Position numbers and translations under genes: made by a program. The notes beneath the pieces are model-generated. The model was not told where the DNA came from, did no database searches, and saw only the letters and a list, made by a program, of their open reading frames with translations. A stretch of DNA of 64,000 bases from positions 13,225-77,224 of the forward strand of contig DASTWA010000004.1 in NCBI GenBank assembly GCA_035758825.1. Direction: 5' to 3'. The number at the start of each line of letters is the position of its first letter. Position 1 is the stretch's first letter. Shown in pieces: positions 51,038 to 60,017 of this stretch. Source of the DNA: JARIHD01 sp035758825 (GTDB lineage Bacteria; Patescibacteriota; Saccharimonadia; Saccharimonadales; UBA4665).

Positions 51038-52921
51038 ATGCCAGACAAAGAGAAAATGAATAGATCAAATACTGCGGGGTCGGCTCCGGAGCTGCCTCAT
51101 GAGATAGCCAAAGAATACGGCCTGCACAAAGAGGGCGTCCATCCCACTGCGCCAAAAGCCAAAGAACAAAAAGATGAAGCCCCCAAAGCGGCGGAACAAC
51201 CCCACAGCAAAGAAACCGGCGGTCAAGACGCTACCGAGGATCCAAAGACCGACGCCGCCGTCGACGACATTCTTGCCAAAGAAAGCGACCAATTATTGGC
51301 CATTCAGGACGGGGGTGTCCCGCACTATACGCCGCCGGCTAACAAGCGTGGCCATTGGGGCAAGGTTGGGCACTTTTTTGCGGCGTGGTGGCAAAACAAA
51401 TGGGCCAGATGGATTACCATTATCGTGATGGCCGCGGCAATTGCCGTCGTATTCGCCATACCAAAAGCGCGGTATGCGGTACTCAACACCGTTGGCGTGC
51501 GAAGTTCGGCTTCGGTTGTCGTGTTGGACAATACTACAAAGCTGCCGCTAAAGAACGTCACCGTTACCCTTGACGGCAAAAAAGTACTGACCGACCGGGA
51601 GGGCAAGGCATTGTTTAGCGACCTGCGGCTGGGCGAGTATACCCTTACAATCAAGCGCATCGCCTTCGCTCCCCATACGCAGCACGTTACCATTGGGTGG
51701 GGCAGTAACCCATTGGGGTCATTTAAGATCAAGGCAACCGGTATCCAGTATGTCTTGTCGGTTACCGATTACGTCTCCGGTAAGCCTATTGCTGGCGCCG
51801 AAGCTGTGAGCGACGAAAACAACGCCCTCTCCGATAAGGATGGAAAAATCATACTGACCGTCGAAGATACGGACGTGACTACGCTGGATATTTCGGTCAG
51901 TGCGCCAGGCTACCGCCCGCTCGCCAGCAAATTGGACGCTGCGGTGTCGACGGCGACTTCGATTGTTCTTGTCCCGGCTGTCAAGGAAGTTTTTGTCTCT
52001 AACCAGAGCGGCAGATACGACGTGTATACGGTTGACCTCGACGGGCAAAACAAGAAGCTGGTATTAGCCGGCACCGGCAATGAAAGCTCGAACATCAGTT
52101 TAGCGGTCAGCCCGGATGGCAAGCGGGCCGCTTTGGTGTCTACGAGGGATAACTTGCGAGATGAAGACGGCTACATCCTGCAGGCGCTTACTATTATCAA
52201 CCTCGATCAGGGGACTGGCGTGACCGTCGACCACGCCGAGCAGCTTCAGCTTATCGATTGGGTGGGGAACCGTCTGGTATACCGCATCACTTTGGCTGGA
52301 GCCAGCGCCGCTAATGGCCAGCGTAGCAGGATTATCTCTTTTGACTACGATTCAAACGCCCGCATACAACTCGCGACTGCTAACCAGTTTAATGCGGCGC
52401 TCAGCGTGGACGGCATCATTTATTACGCCGCGTCCAGCACTGATCCTGAGGCGGCTCTGGGGCTGTTCAAGGTCAAGGCCGACGGAACAAGCCGCAAGCG
52501 CTTTACCCAGGACGAAGTCTGGACCGCGCTTCGCGCCAATTATACGACCCTCAACCTGCAGACTCCCGATGGATGGCAGGCACTGGATATTGCCGGCGAG
52601 CAGCTCGCCGGCATCAGCCAACCCGGAAATCTGGAAAACGTTCCGTTTATTACGAACCCTAAAGGTACGGTGAGTTTGTGGTCGGACATCCGTGATGGCA
52701 AGGCTATGCTGTTTTTACATGATATAGCCAAAAAGACCGACAAGACTCTTGCGGTGCAAGACGGCATGACGCAACCCATGCGATGGGTTAGCGACGAGTT
52801 GATTATCTACCGGGTTACAACCAACGCCGAAACCGCTGACTATGTGGTCAGTACCAGGGGCGGCTCACCCCACAAGTTGACCGATGTGAGCACTACGTAC
52901 GGTTTCGCGCAGATTTACTAG
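51038..52921 (+). CDS. Paralogous membrane-anchored protein with Ig-like and propeller-like domains
   Basis: A 627-residue protein with the same plan as its upstream neighbour. It has a longer charged cytoplasmic tail (about 1-120, Lys/Glu/Ala-rich), one membrane segment (about 127-148), two PEGA-like repeats (about 155-310) and a TolB-like region (VFVSNQSGRYDVYTVDLDGQNKKLVLAGTG, then SLAVSPDGKRAALVST). The shared motif SG-x-YD-x(5)-LDG-x(2)-KLVLAGTG shows the duplication. TAGACT (51023-51028) is nine bases before the ATG. Confidence 0.78.
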   Translation: MPDKEKMNRSNTAGSAPELPHEIAKEYGLHKEGVHPTAPKAKEQKDEAPKAAEQPHSKETGGQDATEDPKTDAAVDDILAKESDQLLAIQDGGVPHYTPPANKRGHWGKVGHFFAAWWQNKWARWITIIVMAAAIAVVFAIPKARYAVLNTVGVRSSASVVVLDNTTKLPLKNVTVTLDGKKVLTDREGKALFSDLRLGEYTLTIKRIAFAPHTQHVTIGWGSNPLGSFKIKATGIQYVLSVTDYVSGKPIAGAEAVSDENNALSDKDGKIILTVEDTDVTTLDISVSAPGYRPLASKLDAAVSTATSIVLVPAVKEVFVSNQSGRYDVYTVDLDGQNKKLVLAGTGNESSNISLAVSPDGKRAALVSTRDNLRDEDGYILQALTIINLDQGTGVTVDHAEQLQLIDWVGNRLVYRITLAGASAANGQRSRIISFDYDSNARIQLATANQFNAALSVDGIIYYAASSTDPEAALGLFKVKADGTSRKRFTQDEVWTALRANYTTLNLQTPDGWQALDIAGEQLAGISQPGNLENVPFITNPKGTVSLWSDIRDGKAMLFLHDIAKKTDKTLAVQDGMTQPMRWVSDELIIYRVTTNAETADYVVSTRGGSPHKLTDVSTTYGFAQIY

Positions 52922-52951
52922 CCCCAGCCGGGCGTGATACAGTGCTCCTGC

Positions 52952-53770
52952 ATGACGACGGATTTGAACGATTTTCAGCAGGTAGTAATGAACTACTACC
53001 AGCAGCATGGAAGGCATGACTTGCCGTGGCGCAGGCCACAAAGGCGAGGATTTTTTGACCCGTACCGCATCCTGGTGTCTGAGTTGATGCTGCAACAGAC
53101 GCAGGTGCCACGCGTTATCCCAAAGTTTGAGTTGTTCATCGAAGCCTTTCCATCTTTTGGCTCCCTGGCCGTCGCCCCGCTGGCTGATGTGCTCAGGATG
53201 TGGAGCGGGCTGGGCTATAATCGCCGGGCAAAATTCCTTTTGCAGACGGCTCAGATAGTGAGCGGCCAGTATGCGGGCCAGTTGCCGAGAAGCCAGGCCG
53301 GGCTTGTGACGTTACCCGGTATTGGACATAATACGGCAGGCGCCATAAGGGCCTACGCCTTTAATGAGCCGGCGGTGTTTATCGAGACCAATATTCGTAC
53401 GGTGTTTATCCATCATTTTTTTGCCGATCAAGAGAAAATCCAGGACCGCGAACTGCTGCCCCTCATACAGTCGCAGCTGCCTATGGACGTTCGTAGCTGG
53501 TACTGGGCGCTCATGGACTACGGGACCTATCTCAAGCAATCCGTCGGCAATATGTCTAGGCGGAGCGCGGCATACGGCAGGCAATCGGCGTTCGAAGGCT
53601 CGCGGCGCCAGATTCGCGGACAGGTTTTGCGGATACTGGCGGATCGGGAGTGCAGCTTTGCGGAATTACGGGCAGCCATCCCGGACGCCCGATTAGAGAC
53701 GGTGCTTGCGGACCTCTTAGACGAGGGTTTTATCGCGCGCAAAGACAGCATGTATGGGCTGTATGCATGA
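52952..53770 (+). CDS. MutY-like HhH-GPD glycosylase lacking the iron-sulfur cluster
   Basis: A 272-residue protein from ATG 52952. It has the adenine-glycosylase core: HDLPWRRP, SELMLQQTQVPRV with catalytic Glu44, LPGIGHNTAGAI (HhH, 121-132), and FIETNIRTV, where the usual catalytic Asp is a Glu (145). The four cysteines of the [4Fe-4S] loop are absent, replaced by SVGNMSRRSAAYGRQ. The C-terminal ~55 residues look like a winged helix instead of the NUDIX-like MutY domain. It may act on A:8-oxoG or another mismatch. TACAGT (52938-52943) is eight bases from the ATG. Confidence 0.85.
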   Translation: MTTDLNDFQQVVMNYYQQHGRHDLPWRRPQRRGFFDPYRILVSELMLQQTQVPRVIPKFELFIEAFPSFGSLAVAPLADVLRMWSGLGYNRRAKFLLQTAQIVSGQYAGQLPRSQAGLVTLPGIGHNTAGAIRAYAFNEPAVFIETNIRTVFIHHFFADQEKIQDRELLPLIQSQLPMDVRSWYWALMDYGTYLKQSVGNMSRRSAAYGRQSAFEGSRRQIRGQVLRILADRECSFAELRAAIPDARLETVLADLLDEGFIARKDSMYGLYA

Positions 53771-53788
53771 TACAATTATGTTAACGTT

Positions 53789-54187
53789 ATGCAGCCACAA
53801 ACCCCTCAAAGACCGGTCATGGATGTAAAGTTGCCGCCCAGGCCACACGCCATGCCCCGGGCCGAGACGCAGCAACCGGCATCTCCAGTGCTGCAAAGCA
53901 AACCGATCGCGGCTGCAGTCCCAACGCAGCCGCCGGCGCCTTCTGCAAATACGGTGCCCCAGGCGTTGGCGGTTCATGAAGCTCCGGTTTCGCCGGACGA
54001 CACAAAGAGCGGCATCAAGCCTTCTGATCCGGCATCAAATGATACCCCCAAGGGGGAAGAGCCGCCAAAAGCGCCAGCCAAGCCCAAAGCGCCGGCCGCA
54101 CCTTTGCCGGTCGGCGCGATCATCCTTACTGTTTTGGCTATGTTGGTGTTGTCGGGGCTTGCTATAGGCGTCTACCTTCGGTCATAA
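53789..54187 (+). CDS. Proline/alanine-rich single-pass membrane protein
   Basis: A 132-residue protein. About 105 residues are Pro/Ala/Lys-rich and probably disordered, followed by one C-terminal membrane helix (about 109-130, GAIILTVLAMLVLSGLAIGVYL). It is a tail-anchored protein with a cytoplasmic or exported unstructured arm. TACAAT lies 12 bases upstream of the ATG. No family recognised. Confidence 0.65.
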   Translation: MQPQTPQRPVMDVKLPPRPHAMPRAETQQPASPVLQSKPIAAAVPTQPPAPSANTVPQALAVHEAPVSPDDTKSGIKPSDPASNDTPKGEEPPKAPAKPKAPAAPLPVGAIILTVLAMLVLSGLAIGVYLRS

Positions 54188-54229
54188 GGCGCCCCCCAAT
54201 TTTTTGGTGTAAAAAAGCCTTGCGAAGTT

Positions 54230-54274
54230 ATATAATAGCTTACATAGTTAGCTTTTTAGTCGCGATATAATAGC
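54230..54274 (+). promoter_or_regulatory. Two identical -10 elements upstream of the 54314 gene
   Basis: ATATAATAGC occurs twice, at 54230-54239 and 54265-54274. Either TATAAT could drive the following gene, giving leaders of about 40 or 75 bases. Confidence 0.4.
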
Positions 54275-54313
54275 AAGGTAGCATTAAAACGTTAGGTTTT
54301 AGTAGTCCAAAAT

Positions 54314-55999
54314 ATGGAAAGGCAACCATACTACCAACCGGGCGAAACCGGTGGCAAAGAGAATAATAAGGACAAAAAAACGTCCGGTAGTTTTAACGTT
54401 GCCCCGAACTCAACATTTCGGCCCGAGCGTTCCGTCCAATCTCCTGCTGAACGGCGCATTATACCAATCGCTCCAGCCTTTGAAGGAGTGATAAGCTGGC
54501 GCGAGAAGACCGACGAGATGCTTCGTGAGTCCGAAGAGCGACAGCATCCGACCGAATTCCAGGAACGCGTGCCCGCGGAGCCGCAAGACGAGCAAGTTAA
54601 TGGGAAAGAAAAGAGTTACAAGAAACCGCAGCAACCGCATCTACCCGTTGTGCCCATTCCTGCTCCGTTTGCCGAGGTGATTGCCGAGCAACCCGGGCCG
54701 CAGCCCGTAGAAGCTTACGCCGCTGCCGACACTGAGGCTGATGGTGCGCTGGACGATTTTCCTCCAGTCGAAGGACGACCGATAGATTACGCCGCCGAGA
54801 CAGTGCGGCCCGATGTCAAGGAAAAGCCTCAGCCCGGAGCGCCGTTTATGCCCGATGCCCAGTCGGCTCTCTACGCTTCTGTTGATGTTCCCCTCCAAGG
54901 TATGGCATACGACCAACAGCCTGCCTATGCGCCAAATAGTCTCCCCGTCGATCCTAACGTAGCCCCAAGCGATGCTGTAACCGCTGGCGGGAATATACCG
55001 CCAAACCAGCCAGGGTACGGACATGGTTTTAACCACGACCCCTTCGGACCTTATGGGCCCGCCTACAGCGGCGCAGAAGCGCCATCACCGGCCATGATAC
55101 ATCAGGAAGCCGCGCCGCCGATGCCTTTGGAACGCCCGGTAGTGGTTCCTGTGGCTAACCGCGATCCGCGCGTCGGCGGTGTTGCCGCCCTGCTCGGTCT
55201 TGAGTATTTCGCCCGCAAACGGGCCGACCGCAAACTCGAAAAGCGCGTCAACAGGCGCCAAGATAGCCTGGTTAAGAGGCAGGAGAAGCAAATGGCGGCC
55301 AATCAACTGCATATGCAGGAACAGCAACGCCAGTTTGCGGCAGAGCAGGCCCGCCAAGGGAGCGAGATGCATCGTATGCAGTATAAAGAGACCACCCCGC
55401 AATCAGTGACAGATGCGCTGCGTTCGACTGCCAATCTTCCTCAACCATTCGAGTCTGTTCCTGGCATGTTCGCGGCGCCGGAACGCCCAGCTGCCCAAAC
55501 CCCCCCCGTCGAACGCCAGGCCGGCATGCCAGTTCCCCAAGAGCTGCGGCCTCAGACCCAGCCCACCCCCGAGCAGGCCAACGCAGAGACAACCGAACAG
55601 CAGGCGGACATGCAGATTGGTGCGCACCAGCACGTTGAGCATAGCGCCTGGCACAATATTGTAGTGGATGAACGGGGTCACGAAGTTGTGGGCGCTATTC
55701 ACTACGGCGAAGGGTTTAAGCGCGAACGCCAGCAAGAGGCGATCCGCGACCATATGGGTGACAGCGGCCCATCCGGAGCGGCGCCTCAAAGTGCGGGCAA
55801 CGGATACGCACAGGATCAATCGCCAATGCTGCCGAGCGGCATGACCACCCCTACGTTGCCTCAGGGTCACAATACTCATATTGATCCGCAACATCAGCTT
55901 CCGGCAAACAACCAACAACAATCGAACATTACAAATCCTTGGTTTTGGCTTATGCTGATCCTGATTATTGCCGCATTCTTTACGGCGGCACTTATCTAG
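54314..55999 (+). CDS. Large low-complexity tail-anchored protein
   Basis: A 561-residue protein, rich in Pro, Gln, Ala and Glu and mostly without fold signals. Residues about 290-360 hold a strongly charged helix (ARKRADRKLEKRVNRRQDSL, then QMAANQLHMQEQQRQFAAEQ), probably a coiled coil. Residues about 440-480 form a short ordered patch (HNIVVDERGHEVVGAIHYGEGF). The last ~20 residues (WFWLMLILIIAAFFTAALI) are a membrane anchor. No family recognised. It ends four bases into a convergent gene. Confidence 0.7.
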   Translation: MERQPYYQPGETGGKENNKDKKTSGSFNVAPNSTFRPERSVQSPAERRIIPIAPAFEGVISWREKTDEMLRESEERQHPTEFQERVPAEPQDEQVNGKEKSYKKPQQPHLPVVPIPAPFAEVIAEQPGPQPVEAYAAADTEADGALDDFPPVEGRPIDYAAETVRPDVKEKPQPGAPFMPDAQSALYASVDVPLQGMAYDQQPAYAPNSLPVDPNVAPSDAVTAGGNIPPNQPGYGHGFNHDPFGPYGPAYSGAEAPSPAMIHQEAAPPMPLERPVVVPVANRDPRVGGVAALLGLEYFARKRADRKLEKRVNRRQDSLVKRQEKQMAANQLHMQEQQRQFAAEQARQGSEMHRMQYKETTPQSVTDALRSTANLPQPFESVPGMFAAPERPAAQTPPVERQAGMPVPQELRPQTQPTPEQANAETTEQQADMQIGAHQHVEHSAWHNIVVDERGHEVVGAIHYGEGFKRERQQEAIRDHMGDSGPSGAAPQSAGNGYAQDQSPMLPSGMTTPTLPQGHNTHIDPQHQLPANNQQQSNITNPWFWLMLILIIAAFFTAALI

Positions 56000-56868
56000 G
56001 CCTGCTGTCCGGCCATAACGGTATCGTAAAAGTAGCGCTCAAAGCTTTCGGGCTGCAATCGGAAGGCTACAAAATCCACGATGCCGTGTTCGATACCCTC
56101 CAGACCCGCTATTTCCAGCAGGCCGTCAGCCATATTCATATAAAGGCTCACGTTAACTGCCGCGAAGAGGTGGAGATTAATAAGCAGCTGAAAGAATCTG
56201 GCCACCTTACATATGTAGGCGCGCATGTCTGTGAGGTTATCCTCCAGGGCGTTTTTGAGGACGTGCAGGGCTTGGCTGAGGTAGATGTCGGTATAGGCGA
56301 GTAACGGGTAGTGATGGTAGATGATATCATCTTGTTTTTCGTCCCTCGGCAAACCCCGAGGGGGTATTCCGGCAAAAACCGGTCCGTTTGTTCTGCCGTC
56401 ATAGTAGGGATCACCGTACTTTTTTGCCAAGGGCAGGACTTGATCGAGGATAATTTTGGTATGCTTGTCGGTGACGGACTTTTCGTGCAGCGGTGACTCG
56501 CTTTTGCGGTACTCCAGCAAGGCGCGTAACACTTCCAGCCAGTCTTTGAACCCGTTAGTGTCCATGTTTGGCACATCGGGCAGGCTTTCGTAGAACGCCC
56601 GGCGCGTGTCGATATGGGCAAGCAGATATCGATGTTCCTCGGGTGTCTTGTAGGTTTTTTGCCCTCCACGAAAATAGGGAACGCCGTAAGCCGATTTTTG
56701 ATTGGTATACGCGGCCCATCTGCCGCTTGTGTCGCGTACGCATTGCCGCCAAAACACCGTGTCGCGTTGTTGGTCGGCGGCGGCTTGGGCAAGGTCTAAC
56801 CTGGCCGATGCTTCCGATACGCGTTGGTCAAGACTAAGACTAGTCCGTGAGTTAGTACTCTCCTGCAT
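55996..56868 (-). CDS. Unrecognised soluble helical protein
   Basis: A 290-residue protein without signal or anchor, mostly predicted helical. Notable segments are QQRDTVFWRQCVRDTSGRW, a polar FRGGQKTYKTPEEHRYLLAH, a DGRTNGPVFAGIPPRGLP loop and a C-terminal ADGLLEIAGLEGIEHGI helix. No catalytic motif was identified. It lies 14 bases after murC on the same strand, but TATACT (reverse of 56875-56880) six bases before the ATG suggests its own leaderless promoter. Confidence 0.72.
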   Translation of the reverse strand: MQESTNSRTSLSLDQRVSEASARLDLAQAAADQQRDTVFWRQCVRDTSGRWAAYTNQKSAYGVPYFRGGQKTYKTPEEHRYLLAHIDTRRAFYESLPDVPNMDTNGFKDWLEVLRALLEYRKSESPLHEKSVTDKHTKIILDQVLPLAKKYGDPYYDGRTNGPVFAGIPPRGLPRDEKQDDIIYHHYPLLAYTDIYLSQALHVLKNALEDNLTDMRAYICKVARFFQLLINLHLFAAVNVSLYMNMADGLLEIAGLEGIEHGIVDFVAFRLQPESFERYFYDTVMAGQQA

Positions 56869-56882
56869 GCCCTAAGTATATC

Positions 56883-58199
56883 CTACGGCACCAGGCGGGC
56901 TGGCTCATTAGTGGCAAATTCTTTACGTAGCCACTCGTCCAGGCTTCCGCCGCCCCCGGCCGAAATGCCGAGCACCAGGTCGCCTTGAGCTAAATGATTG
57001 CGAATCACAGCTGCCAGGTTGGCATCGAGCGCCGCGGCCTGGGTGTGCGCTTGAGTGGCGTCATTCAGAAGGTTTTTGAGGTCGTCCGGGGTTAGGAGCT
57101 GAAGGCTGGCGTTCTCACGGGCAAGGTAACTCGGTACGATGTATAGTGCTTTTACTTTTTCGAATAAGTTTCGCAGCTCATGCTTGATGAAGTGCTGGCG
57201 CGTATTGTGCAGTCCTTCGTATATGACTATTACGTTATCGCCCGCAACTTCGTGCGCCATTTGGAGCGCCCCGCGTATTTTGGGCGGGGTATGGGCGTAG
57301 TCGCTATACAAGTCGCCCGAGATACGTTCAAAGCGACGGGCGACGCCCGGGAACCGGTTTAGGTGACCAATAAGCTCATCAAGTGGCCGTCCGGTCAGCA
57401 GGCGAACGGCATGGGCCACCAAAAGCGCATCTTTACGGTTTACCAGCCCCGGAAGCTTGAGGCTGTGGAGCTCGGCTGTATCGTCGGCAAGGAGCGATGT
57501 TTTTGCATCAGGTTTTTTGCCCAGGATGGCCGCATCTTCTTGCCAGAGTATGGCCTGGTCGCTTTGGTTCAGGAACTGGTGAAAGGCCTGGTTGTATGAC
57601 TCGCGGGTAGGGTAGATGTCCGGATGGTCCCAATCGATGCCAGTAACAAGTGATATGCGTGGCCGGAAGGCCAAGAAGTTGCGGTCAAACTCGTCAGCCT
57701 CGTACACAAAGAATCTGCTAGCTGGATCGAATTCCCCCATCTCACCAAAGCTCATTTTGGCGCCGACCGAGTAGCTGATGGGCATGCCGAGCTGCTTAAA
57801 GAGCCAGATGGCCATGGCGGTAGTGGTTGTTTTGCCATGCGTGCCGGCAACGGCAACCATGTCGAGCTTTTTTTCTTGCAAAAGGAAGTTCAGGAACTCA
57901 TCACGCTTGGTCGCTTTGATACCGCGGTCTCGGCAGAACTGTAGCTCGGGCGCGTCCGGATGTTCCATTGGGAGGGCAGAGGTGTACACAAACCAGTCAA
58001 TCGGCTGTTTGGCGTGTACCGCCTCGATTTGGTCATACGTTTGTCCAATATGAATAGTGCCGACACCGTGTTTTTTGAGATACTCTATATAGAGACTTGA
58101 CCTTTTGTCCGATCCCGAGACTTCAAAACCAGCTTCGTGGGCAATTAATGCCAATGGCCCGATAGCGGTGCCCCCCACGCCAGAGAAATAGATATGCAT
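56883..58199 (-). CDS. murC: UDP-N-acetylmuramate-alanine ligase (MurC)
   Basis: A 438-residue Mur ligase. The N-terminal Rossmann-like domain is HIYFSGVGGTAIGPLALIA. The ATP site is AVAGTHGKTTTTAMAIW, with YEADEFDRNFL as the central acid. The C-terminal domain has FPGVARRFERI and YSDYAHTPPKIRGAL, where MurC usually has two His (AHHP). It adds the first peptide residue to UDP-MurNAc in peptidoglycan synthesis; Mpl is a less likely alternative. TAGACT (reverse of 58206-58211) is six bases from the ATG. Confidence 0.88.
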   Translation of the reverse strand: MHIYFSGVGGTAIGPLALIAHEAGFEVSGSDKRSSLYIEYLKKHGVGTIHIGQTYDQIEAVHAKQPIDWFVYTSALPMEHPDAPELQFCRDRGIKATKRDEFLNFLLQEKKLDMVAVAGTHGKTTTTAMAIWLFKQLGMPISYSVGAKMSFGEMGEFDPASRFFVYEADEFDRNFLAFRPRISLVTGIDWDHPDIYPTRESYNQAFHQFLNQSDQAILWQEDAAILGKKPDAKTSLLADDTAELHSLKLPGLVNRKDALLVAHAVRLLTGRPLDELIGHLNRFPGVARRFERISGDLYSDYAHTPPKIRGALQMAHEVAGDNVIVIYEGLHNTRQHFIKHELRNLFEKVKALYIVPSYLARENASLQLLTPDDLKNLLNDATQAHTQAAALDANLAAVIRNHLAQGDLVLGISAGGGGSLDEWLRKEFATNEPARLVP

Positions 58200-58267
58200 A
58201 CCATTAGTCTACCACAAGAGGTGTGCGGTCTATGGTAGACTACAAGAAAGCATTAGGACTATTTCAC

Positions 58268-58870
58268 ATGGACAAAAAATCGCTCCACCATTCGTTGACG
58301 ACCTTGCGCCGGGTAAAGGTCTGGTATCTGTTGCTGGCCTTTTTGTCGAGCTCAGTTATCTGCGTACTGGCTCTCCGGGCCAACAATCTCCAGATGGTTG
58401 CACTACGCGATGACGTATACGAAGCAGACAAGAATAACGGGGATGTCGAAGGTGCGCTGCAGGATTTGCGCGCGTATGTCTACTCTCACATGAACACCAA
58501 GCTTGCGGGCGATAGCGGCGTGTATCCACCGATCCAGCTCAAATATACATACCAGCGCCTGCAGGAGGCCGAAAAGGCGCGCACAAAAGCCGAGAACGAC
58601 CGCATTTATACCGATGCCCAAGTCTTTTGCGAGCAACAGAACCCCTCTGGGTTTTCTGGCCGCGGACGGGTGTCGTGCATTGAGGAGTATGTTAAATCGC
58701 ATGGCGTAAGCGAACGCAAGATTCCCGATGCCATGTATAAGTTTGATTTTGTCTCACCATATTGGTCGCCAGATTTGGCGGGCTTCAGTATGTTATTGAG
58801 CGGCGTGCTGTTCCTGCTTATCTCACTGCGCATCGCAGCCGGGTATGTCATTAAGCGGTTAGTCGCATAG
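58268..58870 (+). CDS. Two-pass membrane protein of unknown function
   Basis: 200 residues from ATG 58268; ATG 58232 would add 12 residues. A membrane helix near the N-terminus (about 18-36) and another at the C-terminus (about 172-194) enclose an extracytoplasmic, helical region. That region holds RTKAENDRIYTDAQVFCEQQ, and its two cysteines could pair. TATGGT (58231-58236) and AGGA lie upstream. It is divergent from murC. No family recognised. Confidence 0.7.
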   Translation: MDKKSLHHSLTTLRRVKVWYLLLAFLSSSVICVLALRANNLQMVALRDDVYEADKNNGDVEGALQDLRAYVYSHMNTKLAGDSGVYPPIQLKYTYQRLQEAEKARTKAENDRIYTDAQVFCEQQNPSGFSGRGRVSCIEEYVKSHGVSERKIPDAMYKFDFVSPYWSPDLAGFSMLLSGVLFLLISLRIAAGYVIKRLVA

Positions 58871-58898
58871 CACGAGGCGGAGTAGTGGCGGCATAAAA

Positions 58899-58922
58899 AT
58901 TACCCCCGTTGCCGGGGGTAAT
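58899..58922 (-). terminator. Intrinsic terminator for the 58942 gene
   Basis: Perfect ten-pair stem ATTACCCCCG (58899-58908) / CGGGGGTAAT (58913-58922) with a four-base loop. Read on the minus strand it is followed by TTTT (58895-58898). Confidence 0.85.
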
Positions 58923-58941
58923 TCTATCGGCGTTCATCGTT

Positions 58942-59556
58942 CTATTGGTTGCCAGTGGTGTCTTCGGTTGTACCGGTGCTTTGCTGTGTGCTGTTTGTTG
59001 AGTCAGAGCACCTCTGACCGTCTGGGTTCTCGGTCTTCCACTGGTCGATTGCTTTTGCAACCTTGCCGTCAGTCTTGAGGTTTTCCCAGAAGCTAACCTG
59101 TTCGCGGTTAATGATCATCTGGTCGGTTGGACCGTGCAATTCACAGCCGAGCTTTACGAGGGAGAAACTGGTCGCCTGCTTGTTGTCTTCGTTATTGTTG
59201 TCCGACTGCGAGTTAAGGTAGTAGATTTCCTGAAGGTTAACATACTGCGAGTTAATTTCTTTGATCTTACCAAAGTAAACCTGGCCGTTTGTCAGGAACA
59301 CTGCTTGGTTGCGTTCGTCATCTACGATATTGCCTTCGTGCGCGCGGCCGCTGTAGAAGAGACCCGCGATTGCAATGAGCAATACTGTTATCGAGAATAG
59401 TAAGGCTACAAATGCAACCCGAATCCAGCGTGGCTGGTCAACGTCTGCCATCTTTTTTACCCTTTCCATGTTTGCTGATGTAGCGGCACTCGGACTTTGT
59501 CCGCCGCCATTACCCCTTTGGGGTTGATTATTCGCACTTCGATGCAAAAAATCCAT
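58942..59556 (-). CDS. Single-pass membrane protein of unknown function
   Basis: A 204-residue protein: a Gln/Asn/Ser-rich N-terminus, one membrane helix (about 45-68, FVALLFSITVLLIAIAGLFY) and an exported domain. That domain includes VFLTNGQVYFGKIKEINSQYVNLQEIYYL, a small beta-barrel-like stretch, and a Ser/Thr-rich tail. The strand pattern resembles other CPR envelope proteins but is not a named family. GGGAGAA lies upstream of the ATG, and it has its own terminator. Confidence 0.72.
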   Translation of the reverse strand: MDFLHRSANNQPQRGNGGGQSPSAATSANMERVKKMADVDQPRWIRVAFVALLFSITVLLIAIAGLFYSGRAHEGNIVDDERNQAVFLTNGQVYFGKIKEINSQYVNLQEIYYLNSQSDNNNEDNKQATSFSLVKLGCELHGPTDQMIINREQVSFWENLKTDGKVAKAIDQWKTENPDGQRCSDSTNSTQQSTGTTEDTTGNQ

Positions 59557-59687
59557 GTAGGTTCTCCCGCCCTTAAATCATTTTCTTTATAGGGAAAGTG
59601 TAATACATAAGCGCTATTGTGTGCAACTCAAGTTCGTAAAGTTGTCCTCAGGGAAAAACGACATACCCATCAGGTTGAACAAAAGAG

Positions 59688-59717
59688 TTGACAAACAAAA
59701 AACTGTCAGAGTATGGT
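59688..59717 (+). promoter_or_regulatory. Strong sigma-70-type promoter
   Basis: Consensus TTGACA (59688-59693), 18-base spacer, TATGGT (59712-59717). It is the best -35 in the window and is followed by a normal leader with GAGGGAG (59744-59750). Confidence 0.8.
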
Positions 59718-59761
59718 AGGGGTACCATTACTAATGAATAACAGAGGGAGAAAATCTAGCA

Positions 59762-59959
59762 ATGGCATACAGTCACACAAACTCCAAGGGTGTTAAGTAT
59801 TACCTTAACTCAAAAGAAGTGACACTCCGCGGCGGTAAGAAGCAGACTATTTACTACTTCAGCAAGGACGAGCGTCCAGAAGCTGTCGCTGAGTTGCCTG
59901 CTGGTTTCGTAGTCAACGAAAACCCACGCAACGGTTTCCTGACCGTCAAGCGCGGCTAG
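59762..59959 (+). CDS. Small conserved-looking protein, probably highly expressed
   Basis: A 65-residue protein: MAYSHTNSKGVKYYLNSKEV, then TLRGGKKQTIYYFSKDERPE, then AVAELPAGFVVNENPRNGFL and TVKRG. It is compact, basic and beta-rich, with no signal peptide. It has its own strong promoter, a GAGGGAG site and a strong terminator, the set-up of an abundant monocistronic product. Function unknown; a nucleic-acid-binding or ribosome-associated role would fit charge and size but is inference. Confidence 0.85.
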   Translation: MAYSHTNSKGVKYYLNSKEVTLRGGKKQTIYYFSKDERPEAVAELPAGFVVNENPRNGFLTVKRG

Positions 59960-59975
59960 TAAGCTGAACGCAAAG

Positions 59976-60017
59976 CAAAACACCTTGAGGTTACACCTAA
60001 CGGGGTGTTTTGTTTTT
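59976..60017 (+). terminator. Intrinsic terminator after the 65-residue protein
   Basis: CAAAACACC (59976-59984) pairs with GGTGTTTTG (60004-60012), with an inner AGGT/ACCT hairpin, followed by TTTTT. Confidence 0.88.

Noticed and set aside
53789..55999. Proline/glutamine-rich frames as non-coding artefacts
   Set aside because: Both have a membrane anchor at the C-terminus and a promoter-like -10 upstream, so they are kept as coding.
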